DNA of 64,000 nt from Pectobacterium carotovorum. GTDB taxonomy: Bacteria > Pseudomonadota > Gammaproteobacteria > Enterobacterales > Enterobacteriaceae. The stretch spans positions 1,178,001 through 1,242,000 of the forward strand of contig CP066552.1 in assembly GCA_016415585.1 (NCBI GenBank), given 5' to 3'. The notes beneath the pieces were generated by a model. It saw only the letters and a list, made by a program, of their open reading frames with translations, made no database searches and was not told the origin of the DNA. Position numbers and translations under genes: made by a program. Of the stretch, positions 50,889 through 64,000 are shown piece after piece (position 1 is the stretch's first letter; each line of letters opens with the position of its first letter).

Positions 50889-50916
50889 TTGACTTCACAG
50901 CGGAAAAGCATAATAT
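50889..50916 (+). promoter_or_regulatory. rRNA promoter P2
   Basis: TTGACT (50889-50894), 16-base spacer, TAATAT (50911-50916), then GCGGCCCGCG. Confidence 0.75.
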
Positions 50917-50947
50917 ATGCGGCCCGCGCCACGGAAGATGTGGCACT

Positions 50948-50959
50948 GCTCTTTAACAA
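50948..50959 (+). promoter_or_regulatory. BoxA antiterminator
   Basis: TGCTCTTTAACA, exact match to rrn boxA; a second boxA-like GCTCTTTAACA is before 23S (about 52939). Confidence 0.88.
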
Positions 50960-51109
50960 TTTAATCAGACAATCTGTGTGGGCACTCACAAGACCGTATC
51001 TTAACGATATAAAAAAGTCTTGAAGAGTGAACAACAGTAAATTCATTACGAATAAACAGTTTTAATTCTTTGAGCATCGCTGACGAGTTCAGCAAATCAA
51101 ACAAATCTT

Positions 51110-52651
<1,542 letters not shown>

Positions 52652-52791
52652 CCAAGAAGATGTGTGTTAAGTGAAGTGCTCACACAGATTGTCTGATGAA
52701 AATACTGAGCAAGCGCACCTGTTGATGCGATGAGTGTAAACTCATGCTGACACGATAGTGCCGAATTTCTGATTCGGTACGGATTTTTCGT

Positions 52792-52867
52792 GTCCCCATC
52801 GTCTAGAGGCCTAGGACACTGCCCTTTCACGGCTGTAACAGGGGTTCGAATCCCCTTGGGGACGCCA
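52792..52867 (+). tRNA. tRNA-Glu (TTC) in rRNA spacer
   Basis: 76 bases, GTCCCCATCG ... GGGGACGCCA, anticodon TTC. The spacer tRNA type matches E. coli rrnG, also next to clpB and kgtP. Confidence 0.97.
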
Positions 52868-53099
52868 ATCCGATAATGAGTGAAAGACATTATCATGAAT
52901 ATCTTAAAGATGATTCTTCGGAGTCATGTTTACGATATTGCTCTTTAACAATCTGGAACAAGCTGAAAATTGAAACATGACAGCTGAACATGCATTGGTA
53001 CCTTCAGGTATGAATGGTGTATCAGTGTGTCAATGAGTCTCTCAAATAATCGCAGCACGACAGTGACTTTGATTTATCAAAGACACCTTCGGGTTGTGA

Positions 53100-56009
<2,910 letters not shown>

Positions 56010-56132
56010 ACAACACCGAAGGTGTTTTGAGATGGACTCAAAGAGATTTTGATAATCAGCTTGTTTTAGGATTGGTTCTGATGGTTATGCGAGAGCGAGA
56101 GCAAAGCATGACGGTTGGAATGAAACAGAATT

Positions 56133-56252
56133 TGCCTGGCGGCGATAGCGCGGTGGTCCCACCTGACCCCATGCCGAACTCAGAAGTGAAACGCCGTAGC
56201 GCCGATGGTAGTGTGGGGCTTCCCCATGTGAGAGTAGGGAACTGCCAGGCAT
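56133..56252 (+). rRNA. 5S ribosomal RNA, copy 1
   Basis: 120 bases, TGCCTGGCGGCGATAGCGCG to CTGCCAGGCAT. Confidence 0.98.
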
Positions 56253-56268
56253 CAATTTATACAGGTGC

Positions 56269-56344
56269 GCTGATATGGCTCAGTTGGTAGAGCGCACCCT
56301 TGGTAAGGGTGAGGTCCCCAGTTCGACTCTGGGTATCAGCACCA
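56269..56344 (+). tRNA. thrV: tRNA-Thr (GGT)
   Basis: 76 bases, GCTGATATGG ... TATCAGCACCA, anticodon GGT (CTTGGTAAG). Lies between the two 5S genes, as thrV-rrfF does in E. coli rrnD. Confidence 0.96.
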
Positions 56345-56379
56345 GTTATTTGGGTTAATGTTCGGCTTAAAAAAGAATT

Positions 56380-56499
56380 TACCTGGCGGCGATAGCGCGG
56401 TGGTCCCACCTGACCCCATGCCGAACTCAGAAGTGAAACGCCGTAGCGCCGATGGTAGTGTGGGGCTTCCCCATGTGAGAGTAGGGAACTGCCAGGTTT
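56380..56499 (+). rRNA. 5S ribosomal RNA, copy 2
   Basis: 120 bases, TACCTGGCGGCG to GCCAGGTTT, matching copy 1 apart from terminal bases that remain base-paired (TACCTGG with CCAGGTT). Confidence 0.97.
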
Positions 56500-56506
56500 C
56501 AATTAA

Positions 56507-56545
56507 GACAAAATGCCATCCTGTTAAGGATGGCATTTTGTTTAT
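56507..56545 (+). terminator. rRNA operon terminator
   Basis: ACAAAATGCCATCC-TGTTAA-GGATGGCATTTTGT just after the second 5S. Confidence 0.88.
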
Positions 56546-56799
56546 TTCTATTTCAGGATAGTAAACTCTCCCTTTTACCTGAATAGACTCGCCTATCTTC
56601 TTATTAACCCATCTCATAATGACATCCTGTTTGTTACTGCTTTATTTATCCGTGTTTCTGTTAAGGATAATAAAGGCACGACTTGCGTTGTTACATTAAT
56701 AAATTATTACAATCAGGAACTTTTTGCCTCAGAGTTTAAGTGCTGCTTTACTATAGCGGGCATCGTTTTATGCTCGGAAAAACAGGAGAATAAAATAGG
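56546..56799. promoter_or_regulatory. kgtP upstream region
   Basis: About 250 bases, no gene. AGGAG lies before the kgtP ATG. Nothing else is identified. Confidence 0.4.
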
Positions 56800-58080
56800 A
56801 TGACTGATCTAACGGAAAATGCGAAAGATACGCGTCAGCGTATCCGAGCTATAGTTGGCGCTTCATCGGGGAATTTGGTTGAGTGGTTTGATTTTTATGT
56901 TTATTCCTTTTGCTCAATCTATTTTGCCCATATCTTTTTCCCTTCGGGAAATACCACCACTCAATTACTACAAACAGCAGGGGTTTTTGCAGCAGGCTTT
57001 TTAATGAGACCGATAGGCGGTTGGCTTTTCGGTTACATTGCAGACAAGCATGGTCGTAAAAATTCAATGCTAATTTCAGTCTGCATGATGTGTTTTGGAT
57101 CCCTGGTTATTGCATGTTTACCTGGGTATGAAACCATTGGCACCTGGGCTCCCTTTTTACTGTTATTAGCCCGTTTATTTCAGGGGCTTTCTGTCGGTGG
57201 GGAATACGGTACTAGCGCAACATATATGAGTGAAGTTGCCGTTGAGGGAAGAAAGGGTTTCTATGCTTCTTTCCAATATGTCACGCTGATTGGCGGTCAA
57301 CTGCTGGCGCTGTTAGTCGTTGTGATATTACAACAGATTCTGAGTGATGAAGATTTGCGTGCGTGGGGATGGCGTATTCCTTTTGCTCTCGGCGCTATTT
57401 TGGCGATTGTTGCGCTTTATTTACGTCGCTCTTTGAATGAAACGTCTGATAAAACGACTCGCGGACACAAAGATGCTGGCTCGCTTGCGGGTTTGTGGAA
57501 ACATCGCCGTGCCTTTATTACCGTACTGGGTTTTACGGCCGGTGGTTCTTTAGCTTTTTATACGTTTACCACTTACATGCAAAAATATCTGGTGAATACG
57601 GCAGGAATGGATGCGAAAACGGCTAGCGGGTTAATGACCCTCGCATTGTTTATTTTTATGCTGCTACAGCCGTTCTTTGGTGCGATGTCGGATAAGATTG
57701 GCCGTCGTAGTTCAATGCTCTGTTTCGGCGGACTTGCGGCACTGCTGACCGTTCCCATTCTGACTGTACTGCAGAGTGTGACGAGCCCTGTCATTGCTTT
57801 CTCATTGGTGATGCTTTCGCTGATTATTGTCAGTTTCTACACGTCCATCAGCGGCATTTTAAAAGCAGAAATGTTCCCACCTGAAGTCCGAGCATTGGGC
57901 GTAGGCTTATCTTATGCCGTTGCTAATGCGTTGTTTGGTGGTTCGGCTGAGTATGTTGCACTTTCGCTGAAATCATTTGGTATGGAAACGGCTTTCTTCT
58001 GGTACGTATCAGTGATGGGAGCGATTGCGTTTATTGTGTCATTGACGCTGCATCGCAGAGGCAAGGGGATGAAGCTTTAG
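56800..58080 (+). CDS. kgtP: Alpha-ketoglutarate permease
   Basis: Proton-coupled MFS importer of 2-oxoglutarate, inner membrane. 426 residues with 12 hydrophobic segments; MHS-family marks [17 protein letters not shown] (residue 30), [14 protein letters not shown] loop, [14 protein letters not shown]. Next to the rRNA operon and pssA, as in E. coli. Confidence 0.93.
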   Translation: MTDLTENAKDTRQRIRAIVGASSGNLVEWFDFYVYSFCSIYFAHIFFPSGNTTTQLLQTAGVFAAGFLMRPIGGWLFGYIADKHGRKNSMLISVCMMCFGSLVIACLPGYETIGTWAPFLLLLARLFQGLSVGGEYGTSATYMSEVAVEGRKGFYASFQYVTLIGGQLLALLVVVILQQILSDEDLRAWGWRIPFALGAILAIVALYLRRSLNETSDKTTRGHKDAGSLAGLWKHRRAFITVLGFTAGGSLAFYTFTTYMQKYLVNTAGMDAKTASGLMTLALFIFMLLQPFFGAMSDKIGRRSSMLCFGGLAALLTVPILTVLQSVTSPVIAFSLVMLSLIIVSFYTSISGILKAEMFPPEVRALGVGLSYAVANALFGGSAEYVALSLKSFGMETAFFWYVSVMGAIAFIVSLTLHRRGKGMKL

Positions 58081-58149
58081 TTTTCAGACAATTGCCATAA
58101 CGCATAGCCGGTGGTTGCACTGGCTACATCCCAAAATGACAATAAAAAA

Positions 58150-58178
58150 CCTCGGCTTCCGAGGTTTTTCAAAGTATA
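58150..58178. terminator. Terminator between kgtP and pssA
   Basis: AAAACCTC-GGCTTCC-GAGGTTTT hairpin (about 58147-58170) with runs on both sides, between convergent genes. Confidence 0.7.
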
Positions 58179-58187
58179 GCGTGAGTT

Positions 58188-59546
58188 TTAGAGAATACGA
58201 CTTATGAGTCGATCGATACGGATGCGGCGCAAACGTCGTATCAGCTTGCGGACTTTCACTGGATATTGCGCAATGCTCTCCAGTTCCATATAGCTTTTTA
58301 CGACGTGAGTATGCGTCCTGATCGTGTCCAGCTCGTCCAGACGTTGCTGCAATAGAACCTTCTGAGGATCGTGAATCAGGATGGCATTTTCCAGATCCAG
58401 ACGCCATGCTCGCGGGTTAAGGTTATTCCCCGTCAACAGCTGCCACTTGTCATCTACCCACATACCTTTCAGGTGGAAGCTGTTGTCACCGTCTTTCCAT
58501 AGCCGCACAACAAGCTGCTGATTCTCAATGTAGCGCTCCAGACGACTCAGAAAACGGCGAAGGTTGATCTCATAGAGATACGGTAACGCGCCGATGATTT
58601 TGAAAGGCTGGTCTTCTGGAATATAGAAATCGTTAGCAGTCTTATCGCCGATAATAATTTCTACTTTTTTACCATCACGCAATAGCCGGATTATATTTCT
58701 CACCAGCAGTGCTGGCAGGTTGAAATAGGGAGTACAAATAACCAGATGCTCATCAGCGCAATACATTAGGTGATGTATGGTCTTATTCAGCGGGCTTTGT
58801 TTCCCTAGCCCGACCAGTGGCGTGACGGTTAATTCGTTTGCGTCCGCGCTGTGTTCCGGGGCTTGATAATTGGCAGTACGCAACGTTTGGCGGAACTGCT
58901 TAATATCATTTTTGATTTCCAGACTCTTGGGGCGATCGGTATGATCCAACCGCTGTACTGCCGGAGCCGATAGCATGGTCTGGATATATTGCACCATCGT
59001 CTCGGCCAATGCCGGATTATGAATCAGCTGATAGCGGTCATAACGGTATTTCTGATGTTGGTGCAGATAAACATCATTCAGGCTGGCCCCGCTGTAGATA
59101 ACTGTGTCATCGACAATGAACCCTTTCAGGTGCAGCACGCCCAAGGCTTCACGCGTGTTGACAGGAATACCATAGATAGGGAAATGCGTGTCTGGATGTT
59201 TTTTCGCCATATCGCAATACCAGTCAGCATTGGTATTTTCTGCCGCTGCGCCGATTCTGCCGCGCTGAGCACGATGCCAGTCTACCAGAACGCGGACATC
59301 CAGCTCTGGGCACTGCCGTTTGGCTTCATAAATTGCGGATAGAATCCCCATGCCGCCATCATCGCGCTCAAGATACAACGCCACGATATAGATGCGTTTT
59401 TTAGCACTCAGAATGGCGTTAATCAGCGTCGTGCGGAAAAGCTCAGGCGAATGCAACGTCTGAACATCATCAGCGTTCTGAGGAATTCTGGGCAGTTGTG
59501 CAAGGTGCTGTTGATATTTATTGCGTTTAAAATTTGACAGCATCAC
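58188..59546 (-). CDS. pssA: Phosphatidylserine synthase
   Basis: Makes phosphatidylserine from CDP-diacylglycerol and serine; peripheral membrane PLD-family enzyme. 452 residues. Two HKD motifs: VLHLKGFIVDDTVIYSG (about 135) and HLKGMWVDDKWQLLTGNN (about 355). Start MMLSNFKRNK. Precedes no co-directional gene closely. Confidence 0.95.
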   Translation of the reverse strand: MMLSNFKRNKYQQHLAQLPRIPQNADDVQTLHSPELFRTTLINAILSAKKRIYIVALYLERDDGGMGILSAIYEAKRQCPELDVRVLVDWHRAQRGRIGAAAENTNADWYCDMAKKHPDTHFPIYGIPVNTREALGVLHLKGFIVDDTVIYSGASLNDVYLHQHQKYRYDRYQLIHNPALAETMVQYIQTMLSAPAVQRLDHTDRPKSLEIKNDIKQFRQTLRTANYQAPEHSADANELTVTPLVGLGKQSPLNKTIHHLMYCADEHLVICTPYFNLPALLVRNIIRLLRDGKKVEIIIGDKTANDFYIPEDQPFKIIGALPYLYEINLRRFLSRLERYIENQQLVVRLWKDGDNSFHLKGMWVDDKWQLLTGNNLNPRAWRLDLENAILIHDPQKVLLQQRLDELDTIRTHTHVVKSYMELESIAQYPVKVRKLIRRLRRIRIDRLISRIL

Positions 59547-59570
59547 AGTGCGATTCTTCTCTCATTAGTT

Positions 59571-59605
59571 TATACCCACCATACTTCGAGCTGTACTAGG
59601 GTATA
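59571..59605. repeat. Miniature palindromic repeat
   Basis: TATACCCACCATACTTCGAG ... TAGGGTATA, about 35 bases, the two ends of the repeat at 15798 with the middle missing. Between pssA and pat. Confidence 0.6.
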
Positions 59606-59743
59606 TGACCTTCTGGTCATTATCAAAAGTTAAGGAGTAGCCGAATGGGCGATAATACCATTACTTTCCAGCTGTTGTGAGTCTGTTTTGCCATTGAATG
59701 GGTATCACAATTCCCGTTGCACGAGCCATGTCACGTCGTGCTA

Positions 59744-62392
59744 TCAATTCTTCAGCGGCAATTCCAGTGTCACAATTCCCTCTTCTAATTGTACGTCGAT
59801 GTGAAAACCGAGCTTTTTGGACAGCTGTATCATGCCTTGATTATGCGGCATAGTGATGCCAGTCAAACGAGAGAGACCATGCGCTTTGGCGTAATCAATC
59901 AGCTTTTCCAACAGGCGTCTGCCAAGGCCCAGCCCTTTTAGATCGGAGCGAACCAGCACGGCGAATTCCGCATCCGTATTATCCGGATCGGAAATCGCAC
60001 GCGTCACGCCAATAATCTCCGTCTCCTCACCGAGCTGGCGCACGGCAACGAATGCCATCTCACGATCGTAGTCAATTTGTGTCATATTGGCTAAGTCTTC
60101 GTGAGTAAATTCATTAATTTCGCTGAAATAACGGTAATACAGGTCTTCTTTTGTCACTCTTGCAATGAACGAACTGAGCAGCGGTTCATCTTCCGGCAAA
60201 ATTGGCCGGAACAGACAACCATCACCATTTTTGAGGGTAACTGTTTCTTCCAACTCATGCGGATAAGGACGAATTGCCAGCCTTGATTGCGGATCGCCAC
60301 TGAACGGCGCCAGATGTAGCGTGACATCCAGCAGCGTAAATGTATCCCCGGATGCCAGCAGAGGATGAATGTCTAGCCGGGAAATTTCAGGGCAGTCGAG
60401 AATCAGGTTGGAAACCTGAACCAGCAAGCGGCTGAGTGCGGGAACGTCCAGCGGACGCAGCGCGCTGTACTCCCGAATTTTGCCGCCTTTCACCGCTTGC
60501 AGCACCAAATAGCGGGCTAGCGTCATATTCAACGGAGGTAGGGCGACGGCAGCCTGTTTTTCTCGCCACTCAACGCCACCTTCCCCTAGCATAATCAGTG
60601 GGCCGAAAACGGGGTCTTGCTCGACGGCAATCCTGAGCTCCTGCGCACCGGCGCGATTTGCCATGCTCTGCACCAGCAGGCCGTAGATGCGTGCCTGTGG
60701 ATAGGTGCGCTTCACTCGGTCAAGAATGGCATCTGCCGCCTGCTGGACTTCTCTGGCGGTTCGCAGGTATAGCATGACGCCCTGAACTTCCGATTTATGC
60801 GGAATATCTGGCGATCTCAGCTTAATCGCGACCGGATAGCCAATTTGTTCGGCGATATGGACGGCTTCTGCGCTGTCGCCAGCAATCCATGTGGGTAACG
60901 TATCCAAGCCGTAGGCTTGCAGGATCGGCTGAACTTCATGCGTGTCGAGCTGCGTCACGCCGTCTGATAGCGCCTGATGAATCAGCGCATGTGCCTGACT
61001 GGCGTTGATGCCTAAATTCAGCGGCAGCGCCGGGGTTTCCTTTAGCTGTTTCTGATTACGTCGATATTCGACGGTATGCATAAATGCTGTAACCGCGCCT
61101 TCCGGCGTGCGATAGGTCGGAATGCCCGCGTCGTTAAACAAACGTCGTGCTTCCTGCGAGGAGAATTCGCCGCACCAGTTGGTCAGCAGCGTAATTCTTT
61201 TCCCACGCGGATGCTGTTGGAAGAGCGTGATCAACTGAGATGCACTATCGGTGCCGGGAGCCGCGGCACTGGGCGCGTGAATGATTAAGAGTGCATCGAC
61301 TTCATCGCTGTCCAGTAATACTGAAACCGCTGCCAGATAGCGAGCCGCGGTCGCATCATCACGCAGATCGAGCGGATTGCCGATAGTGACGGTTGGCGGT
61401 AGCGCTTCCTGTAGCGCTTGTCGGGTCGCCTCGCTGAGCTGTGCTAGCTTGCCTTGTCGGCTGAGGAGCTGATCCAGCGCCTGTGCTGCGGGCGATGCGC
61501 CATTGCTTACTAGCATCAGGCGTTCACCGCGCAGCGGCCGCAGGTGGCTTAAGGTTTCCACCGCGGAAAAAAGCTCATGCGTATCCCGTACCCGCAGTAA
61601 GCCTGCGCGTTGAATTGCCGCGTCATAGGCGGCATCCAGACCGTGGCGCTGGTCATTCAGCAACTGCTGTGCCTGCTGGCTACGCCCGCTTTTGATCACC
61701 AGTATCGGTTTATTTCGGGACGCGCTACGAGAAGCGGAAAGAAAGCGGCGCGCATCGCTGATGTGTTCCAGATGCAGCAGAATCGCACTAGTTTTGCCAT
61801 CGCGAGCCAGAAAATCTAACAGGTCGTCGACATCGATATCCAGACTGTCGCCCAGAGCGATGAAATAGGAAAAGCCAATACCGCGCTGCTGCGCCCAGTC
61901 CAGTATCGTGTTGGACACGGCGGCCGACTGCGAAATAAATGCCAGCTTGCCTTTCATAATCGGTACAGGGGAGAAACTGGCATTCAGGCCTTGCCAGGGC
62001 GCGAGTAGCCCGAGGCTATTAGGGCCAAGTAGACGCATGTGGTAGCGTGCAGCGCAGGCCTTTAATTCGCTGAACTGGGTCGGTGGTGCGGAGAGGATGA
62101 TGACCGTTTTGCAGCCTTTCTGTCCCAGATCGTCTAACAGCGTGAGATTACGGCTGGCGTTGGTGCAAATCACGGCAAGGTCGGGCGTCATGGGCAGGCT
62201 GGCAACAGTCGGATAGGCTAGCACGCCGCAGACCGCACGATATTTCGGTGTAACAGGCAGCACGGGGCCGCTGAAATGGCCGTCCAACAAATTTTTCATC
62301 ATCAGAAAACCGGCTCTTCCCGGTTTTTCGGACGCGCCGAGAACGGCGATAGACTTAGGGCGTAACAGTGCTTCCAATCCGCGCTGGCTCAT
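59744..62392 (-). CDS. pat: Protein lysine acetyltransferase Pat
   Basis: YfiQ/Pka-type acetyltransferase that acetylates and inactivates acetyl-CoA synthetase among others. 882 residues: N-terminal ADP-forming acyl-CoA-synthetase-like CoA-binding domain (RPKSIAVLGASEKPGRAGF), ATP-grasp part about 480-700, and a C-terminal GNAT domain about 730-880 (GLGLGRRLLEKLIDYAKAHG, GITMPHNQGMIQLSKKLGF). Domains match the E. coli enzyme (886 residues). tapT overlaps in a neighbouring operon position 30 bases upstream. Confidence 0.96.
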   Translation of the reverse strand: MSQRGLEALLRPKSIAVLGASEKPGRAGFLMMKNLLDGHFSGPVLPVTPKYRAVCGVLAYPTVASLPMTPDLAVICTNASRNLTLLDDLGQKGCKTVIILSAPPTQFSELKACAARYHMRLLGPNSLGLLAPWQGLNASFSPVPIMKGKLAFISQSAAVSNTILDWAQQRGIGFSYFIALGDSLDIDVDDLLDFLARDGKTSAILLHLEHISDARRFLSASRSASRNKPILVIKSGRSQQAQQLLNDQRHGLDAAYDAAIQRAGLLRVRDTHELFSAVETLSHLRPLRGERLMLVSNGASPAAQALDQLLSRQGKLAQLSEATRQALQEALPPTVTIGNPLDLRDDATAARYLAAVSVLLDSDEVDALLIIHAPSAAAPGTDSASQLITLFQQHPRGKRITLLTNWCGEFSSQEARRLFNDAGIPTYRTPEGAVTAFMHTVEYRRNQKQLKETPALPLNLGINASQAHALIHQALSDGVTQLDTHEVQPILQAYGLDTLPTWIAGDSAEAVHIAEQIGYPVAIKLRSPDIPHKSEVQGVMLYLRTAREVQQAADAILDRVKRTYPQARIYGLLVQSMANRAGAQELRIAVEQDPVFGPLIMLGEGGVEWREKQAAVALPPLNMTLARYLVLQAVKGGKIREYSALRPLDVPALSRLLVQVSNLILDCPEISRLDIHPLLASGDTFTLLDVTLHLAPFSGDPQSRLAIRPYPHELEETVTLKNGDGCLFRPILPEDEPLLSSFIARVTKEDLYYRYFSEINEFTHEDLANMTQIDYDREMAFVAVRQLGEETEIIGVTRAISDPDNTDAEFAVLVRSDLKGLGLGRRLLEKLIDYAKAHGLSRLTGITMPHNQGMIQLSKKLGFHIDVQLEEGIVTLELPLKN

Positions 62393-62424
62393 GCGTCACT
62401 CCTTTAGATCAATCCCTTTTGATA

Positions 62425-63138
62425 CTAAACGCTTTCTGCCGTTTGTGCTGTGACGATGGGTAAATTTTCCCGCAAGCTGTGGTGTGATTTCCCCGCCAGA
62501 TAGTGTCGTCGGAAACGGTCAAAATGCTGTGATAGCGCGTCGGCCGCGACGATATCCCCCGCCTGTGCGAGCAGGGCGATGGCAATCTCGGCGGTACAGT
62601 GTTGTCCTGCGCTGCTGGCTTCACGCAGTTGATAGCGGGAAAGTGCCTCTACATTCAGCGACAGGATCGGCAGGTTGTCCAGATAAGGGCTTTTGCGGAA
62701 CATTTTACGCGCTTCCGGCCAGGTTCCGTCGAGTAAGACAAATAGCGCGGGCTTTTCCGTTACGGGAAGCTGGTGAAACACCTGACGTCCTTCTTCCGCT
62801 GCATCGGCAAGGAAAACCAGATACGGCTGAACGTCCGGGTTTTGCAGAGTGGCCAGCAATTCGGGATCGGGCTCGGTGCGTGACCAGCGAAACGCCTGCG
62901 TCTCAGGGAGAATATCGGCGATAAGACGTCCGGTATTGCTCGGCTTTAACGGTTCGGTATCAAACATTACCAGACAGACGCGGCTGCGGGACTCCTGCGC
63001 CTGAATGGTGTGACACAGGCAGTTGGTTGCGGGTAATAAACACTGCTGGCAGCGTACTACGCGGCAGCCACGGGCGCGAAACGGTTTGGTTGACTGCTCA
63101 AGACGTTGCTGGCGCAGACGGAGTACGGCATTGTCCAT
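62425..63138 (-). CDS. tapT: tRNA-uridine aminocarboxypropyltransferase (DTW)
   Basis: Adds the acp group to U47 of tRNAs. 237 residues from ATG 63138 (MDNAVLRLRQ), which aligns with E. coli TapT (YfiP); two more in-frame ATGs lie upstream to 63174. Landmarks: RCQQCLLPATNCLC (zinc Cys), MFDTEPLKPSNTGRLIADIL and the LLDGTWPEARKMFR DTW motif. Upstream of pat. Confidence 0.93.
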   Translation of the reverse strand: MDNAVLRLRQQRLEQSTKPFRARGCRVVRCQQCLLPATNCLCHTIQAQESRSRVCLVMFDTEPLKPSNTGRLIADILPETQAFRWSRTEPDPELLATLQNPDVQPYLVFLADAAEEGRQVFHQLPVTEKPALFVLLDGTWPEARKMFRKSPYLDNLPILSLNVEALSRYQLREASSAGQHCTAEIAIALLAQAGDIVAADALSQHFDRFRRHYLAGKSHHSLRENLPIVTAQTAESV

Positions 63139-63276
63139 GAGGGGACGGTTGACCATTAAAGGATGGTTGAGCATGAAATAGATGGCGCCATGAGATTCTG
63201 CAACGAACCTGCTTCGTTTTCATCATTGAGAAGCTGATTCAGAAAGGCGACATTCTAATCGACAGGCGGGTTGACC

Positions 63277-63313
63277 AAAAGGGTAGGAGACAATAATACC
63301 TACGCTCCTACCC
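63277..63313 (-). terminator. trxC terminator
   Basis: GGGTAGGAG-N15-CTCCTACCC with TTTT on the minus-strand side. Large loop, so moderate strength. Confidence 0.6.
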
Positions 63314-63320
63314 TAATTCT

Positions 63321-63740
63321 CTATAGTGATTCGTCCAGCCAGCTCTCGAACTGTGCTTTTGGCAGCGCGCCGTTAAGGATGTCGACCATCTGGCCCTGTT
63401 TAAAGATCATGAGGGTTGGAATGCTGCGGATACGGAAACGTGCGCTGAGTGCTGGTTCGGCTTCGGTATTGACCTTAATAAAGCGGACTTTCCCGCTACG
63501 CTCTTGCGCGACATTTTCAAACACCGGGGCGAAGTTGACGCAGGGGCCACACCAAGGGGCCCAGAAATCGATCACAACGGGAAGATCGTCCTGTAACAGC
63601 TTATCGAGCGTCGCTTCTGTGGCATTGGTAACGTCACCGCTGAATAAGGTTTCTCCACAACGACCACACTTTGCATGGTCATCAACACGCTCTTCTGGCA
63701 GGCGATTGGTTGTTTGGCAAGATCCACATACCGTATTCAT
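63321..63740 (-). CDS. trxC: Thioredoxin 2
   Basis: 139 residues: N-terminal zinc domain with two CxxC pairs ([23 protein letters not shown]), then the thioredoxin fold with WAPWCGPC active site and [12 protein letters not shown]. OxyR-regulated in E. coli; no site is claimed here. Confidence 0.97.
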   Translation of the reverse strand: MNTVCGSCQTTNRLPEERVDDHAKCGRCGETLFSGDVTNATEATLDKLLQDDLPVVIDFWAPWCGPCVNFAPVFENVAQERSGKVRFIKVNTEAEPALSARFRIRSIPTLMIFKQGQMVDILNGALPKAQFESWLDESL

Positions 63741-63860
63741 AACAGGGCCTCAGATAAAAGGGCTAAAATAAAGATGTCGCTGATAAAATGCGCGCAATGC
63801 GGCATTGGAAAGTCAGCAATATGTTGCTTAAGCGTGAATAAATTATGGTGGGGAGACATT

Positions 63861-63887
63861 ATGGCAACAACGTGGTTTGCCCAATAG
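63861..63887 (+). CDS. Possible eight-codon ORF
   Basis: MATTWFAQ after a good GGGGAGACATT ribosome site in the leader of the last gene. May be a leader peptide or chance. Confidence 0.2.
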   Translation: MATTWFAQ

Positions 63888-63989
63888 CTACAATAGCTTC
63901 TGACTGTTAGCGCTCTTTTACCACAAGCGTGTGGCTAAGCGGGTGTACATAAGGTAATCTTCGCGCCCAGCGCGTAGGTGGAGAGAACA

Positions 63990-64000
63990 ATGAGCGATTC
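63990..64000 (+). CDS. Start of next gene (partial)
   Basis: ATGAGCGATTC preceded by GGTGGAGAG at good spacing; runs off the window. In E. coli the trxC neighbour is yfiF, but too little is present to confirm. Confidence 0.45.

Overview
The window reads as chromosome of a soft-rot enterobacterium (Pectobacteriaceae, most like Pectobacterium). The order recA-recX-alaS-csrA-serine/arginine tRNAs-yqaBA-gshA-luxS-ypjD-ffh-rpsP-rimM-trmD-rplS-aroF-tyrA-pheA-raiA-bamD-rluD-pgeF-clpB-rrn-kgtP-pssA-pat-tapT-trxC follows the Escherichia coli backbone, while Rhs toxin and isocyanide islands are typical accessory DNA. The assignment rests on gene content and remembered synteny; no search was run.

Bases 1-11,840 are an Rhs/type VI secretion effector island. 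Two tandem DUF4123 adaptor genes precede a full-length Rhs protein with a variable C-terminal toxin, followed by its presumed immunity gene. Downstream lie two displaced orphan Rhs tips, each a short piece of Rhs core plus a different toxin and a partner immunity gene, and then a decayed rhs scrap. Each toxin/immunity pair ends at the same GATC-containing hairpin terminator and is followed by an antisense SymE-like gene or remnant. The first orphan tip shares a 975-bp, almost identical direct repeat with the intact rhs, so recombination could swap the toxin in one step.

Bases 11,930-15,155 hold an isocyanide synthase, an Fe(II)/2-oxoglutarate oxygenase and a family-1 glycosyltransferase, the set expected for a rhabduscin-like glycosylated aryl vinyl isocyanide. 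A small secreted protein follows. Bases 15,900-23,100 carry grxB, a LysR regulator with an MFS transporter, a diguanylate cyclase, marC, a SRPBCC protein, a small Cys-rich protein, a candidate small RNA and a palindromic repeat.

From 23,300 the window is mostly housekeeping: the SOS genes recA and recX with a LexA box, alaS, csrA, a tRNA operon under a stringent-type promoter, glutathione and AI-2 synthesis, the ffh and rpsP-rimM-trmD-rplS translation cluster, aromatic amino-acid genes with a TyrR-type operator (aroF-tyrA) and a phenylalanine attenuator (pheL-pheA), ribosome hibernation (raiA), outer-membrane assembly (bamD), and clpB with a heat-shock promoter. A complete rRNA operon (16S, tRNA-Glu, 23S, 5S, tRNA-Thr, second 5S) follows at 51,110-56,499, then kgtP, pssA, pat, tapT and trxC. 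The last bases begin an unidentified gene.
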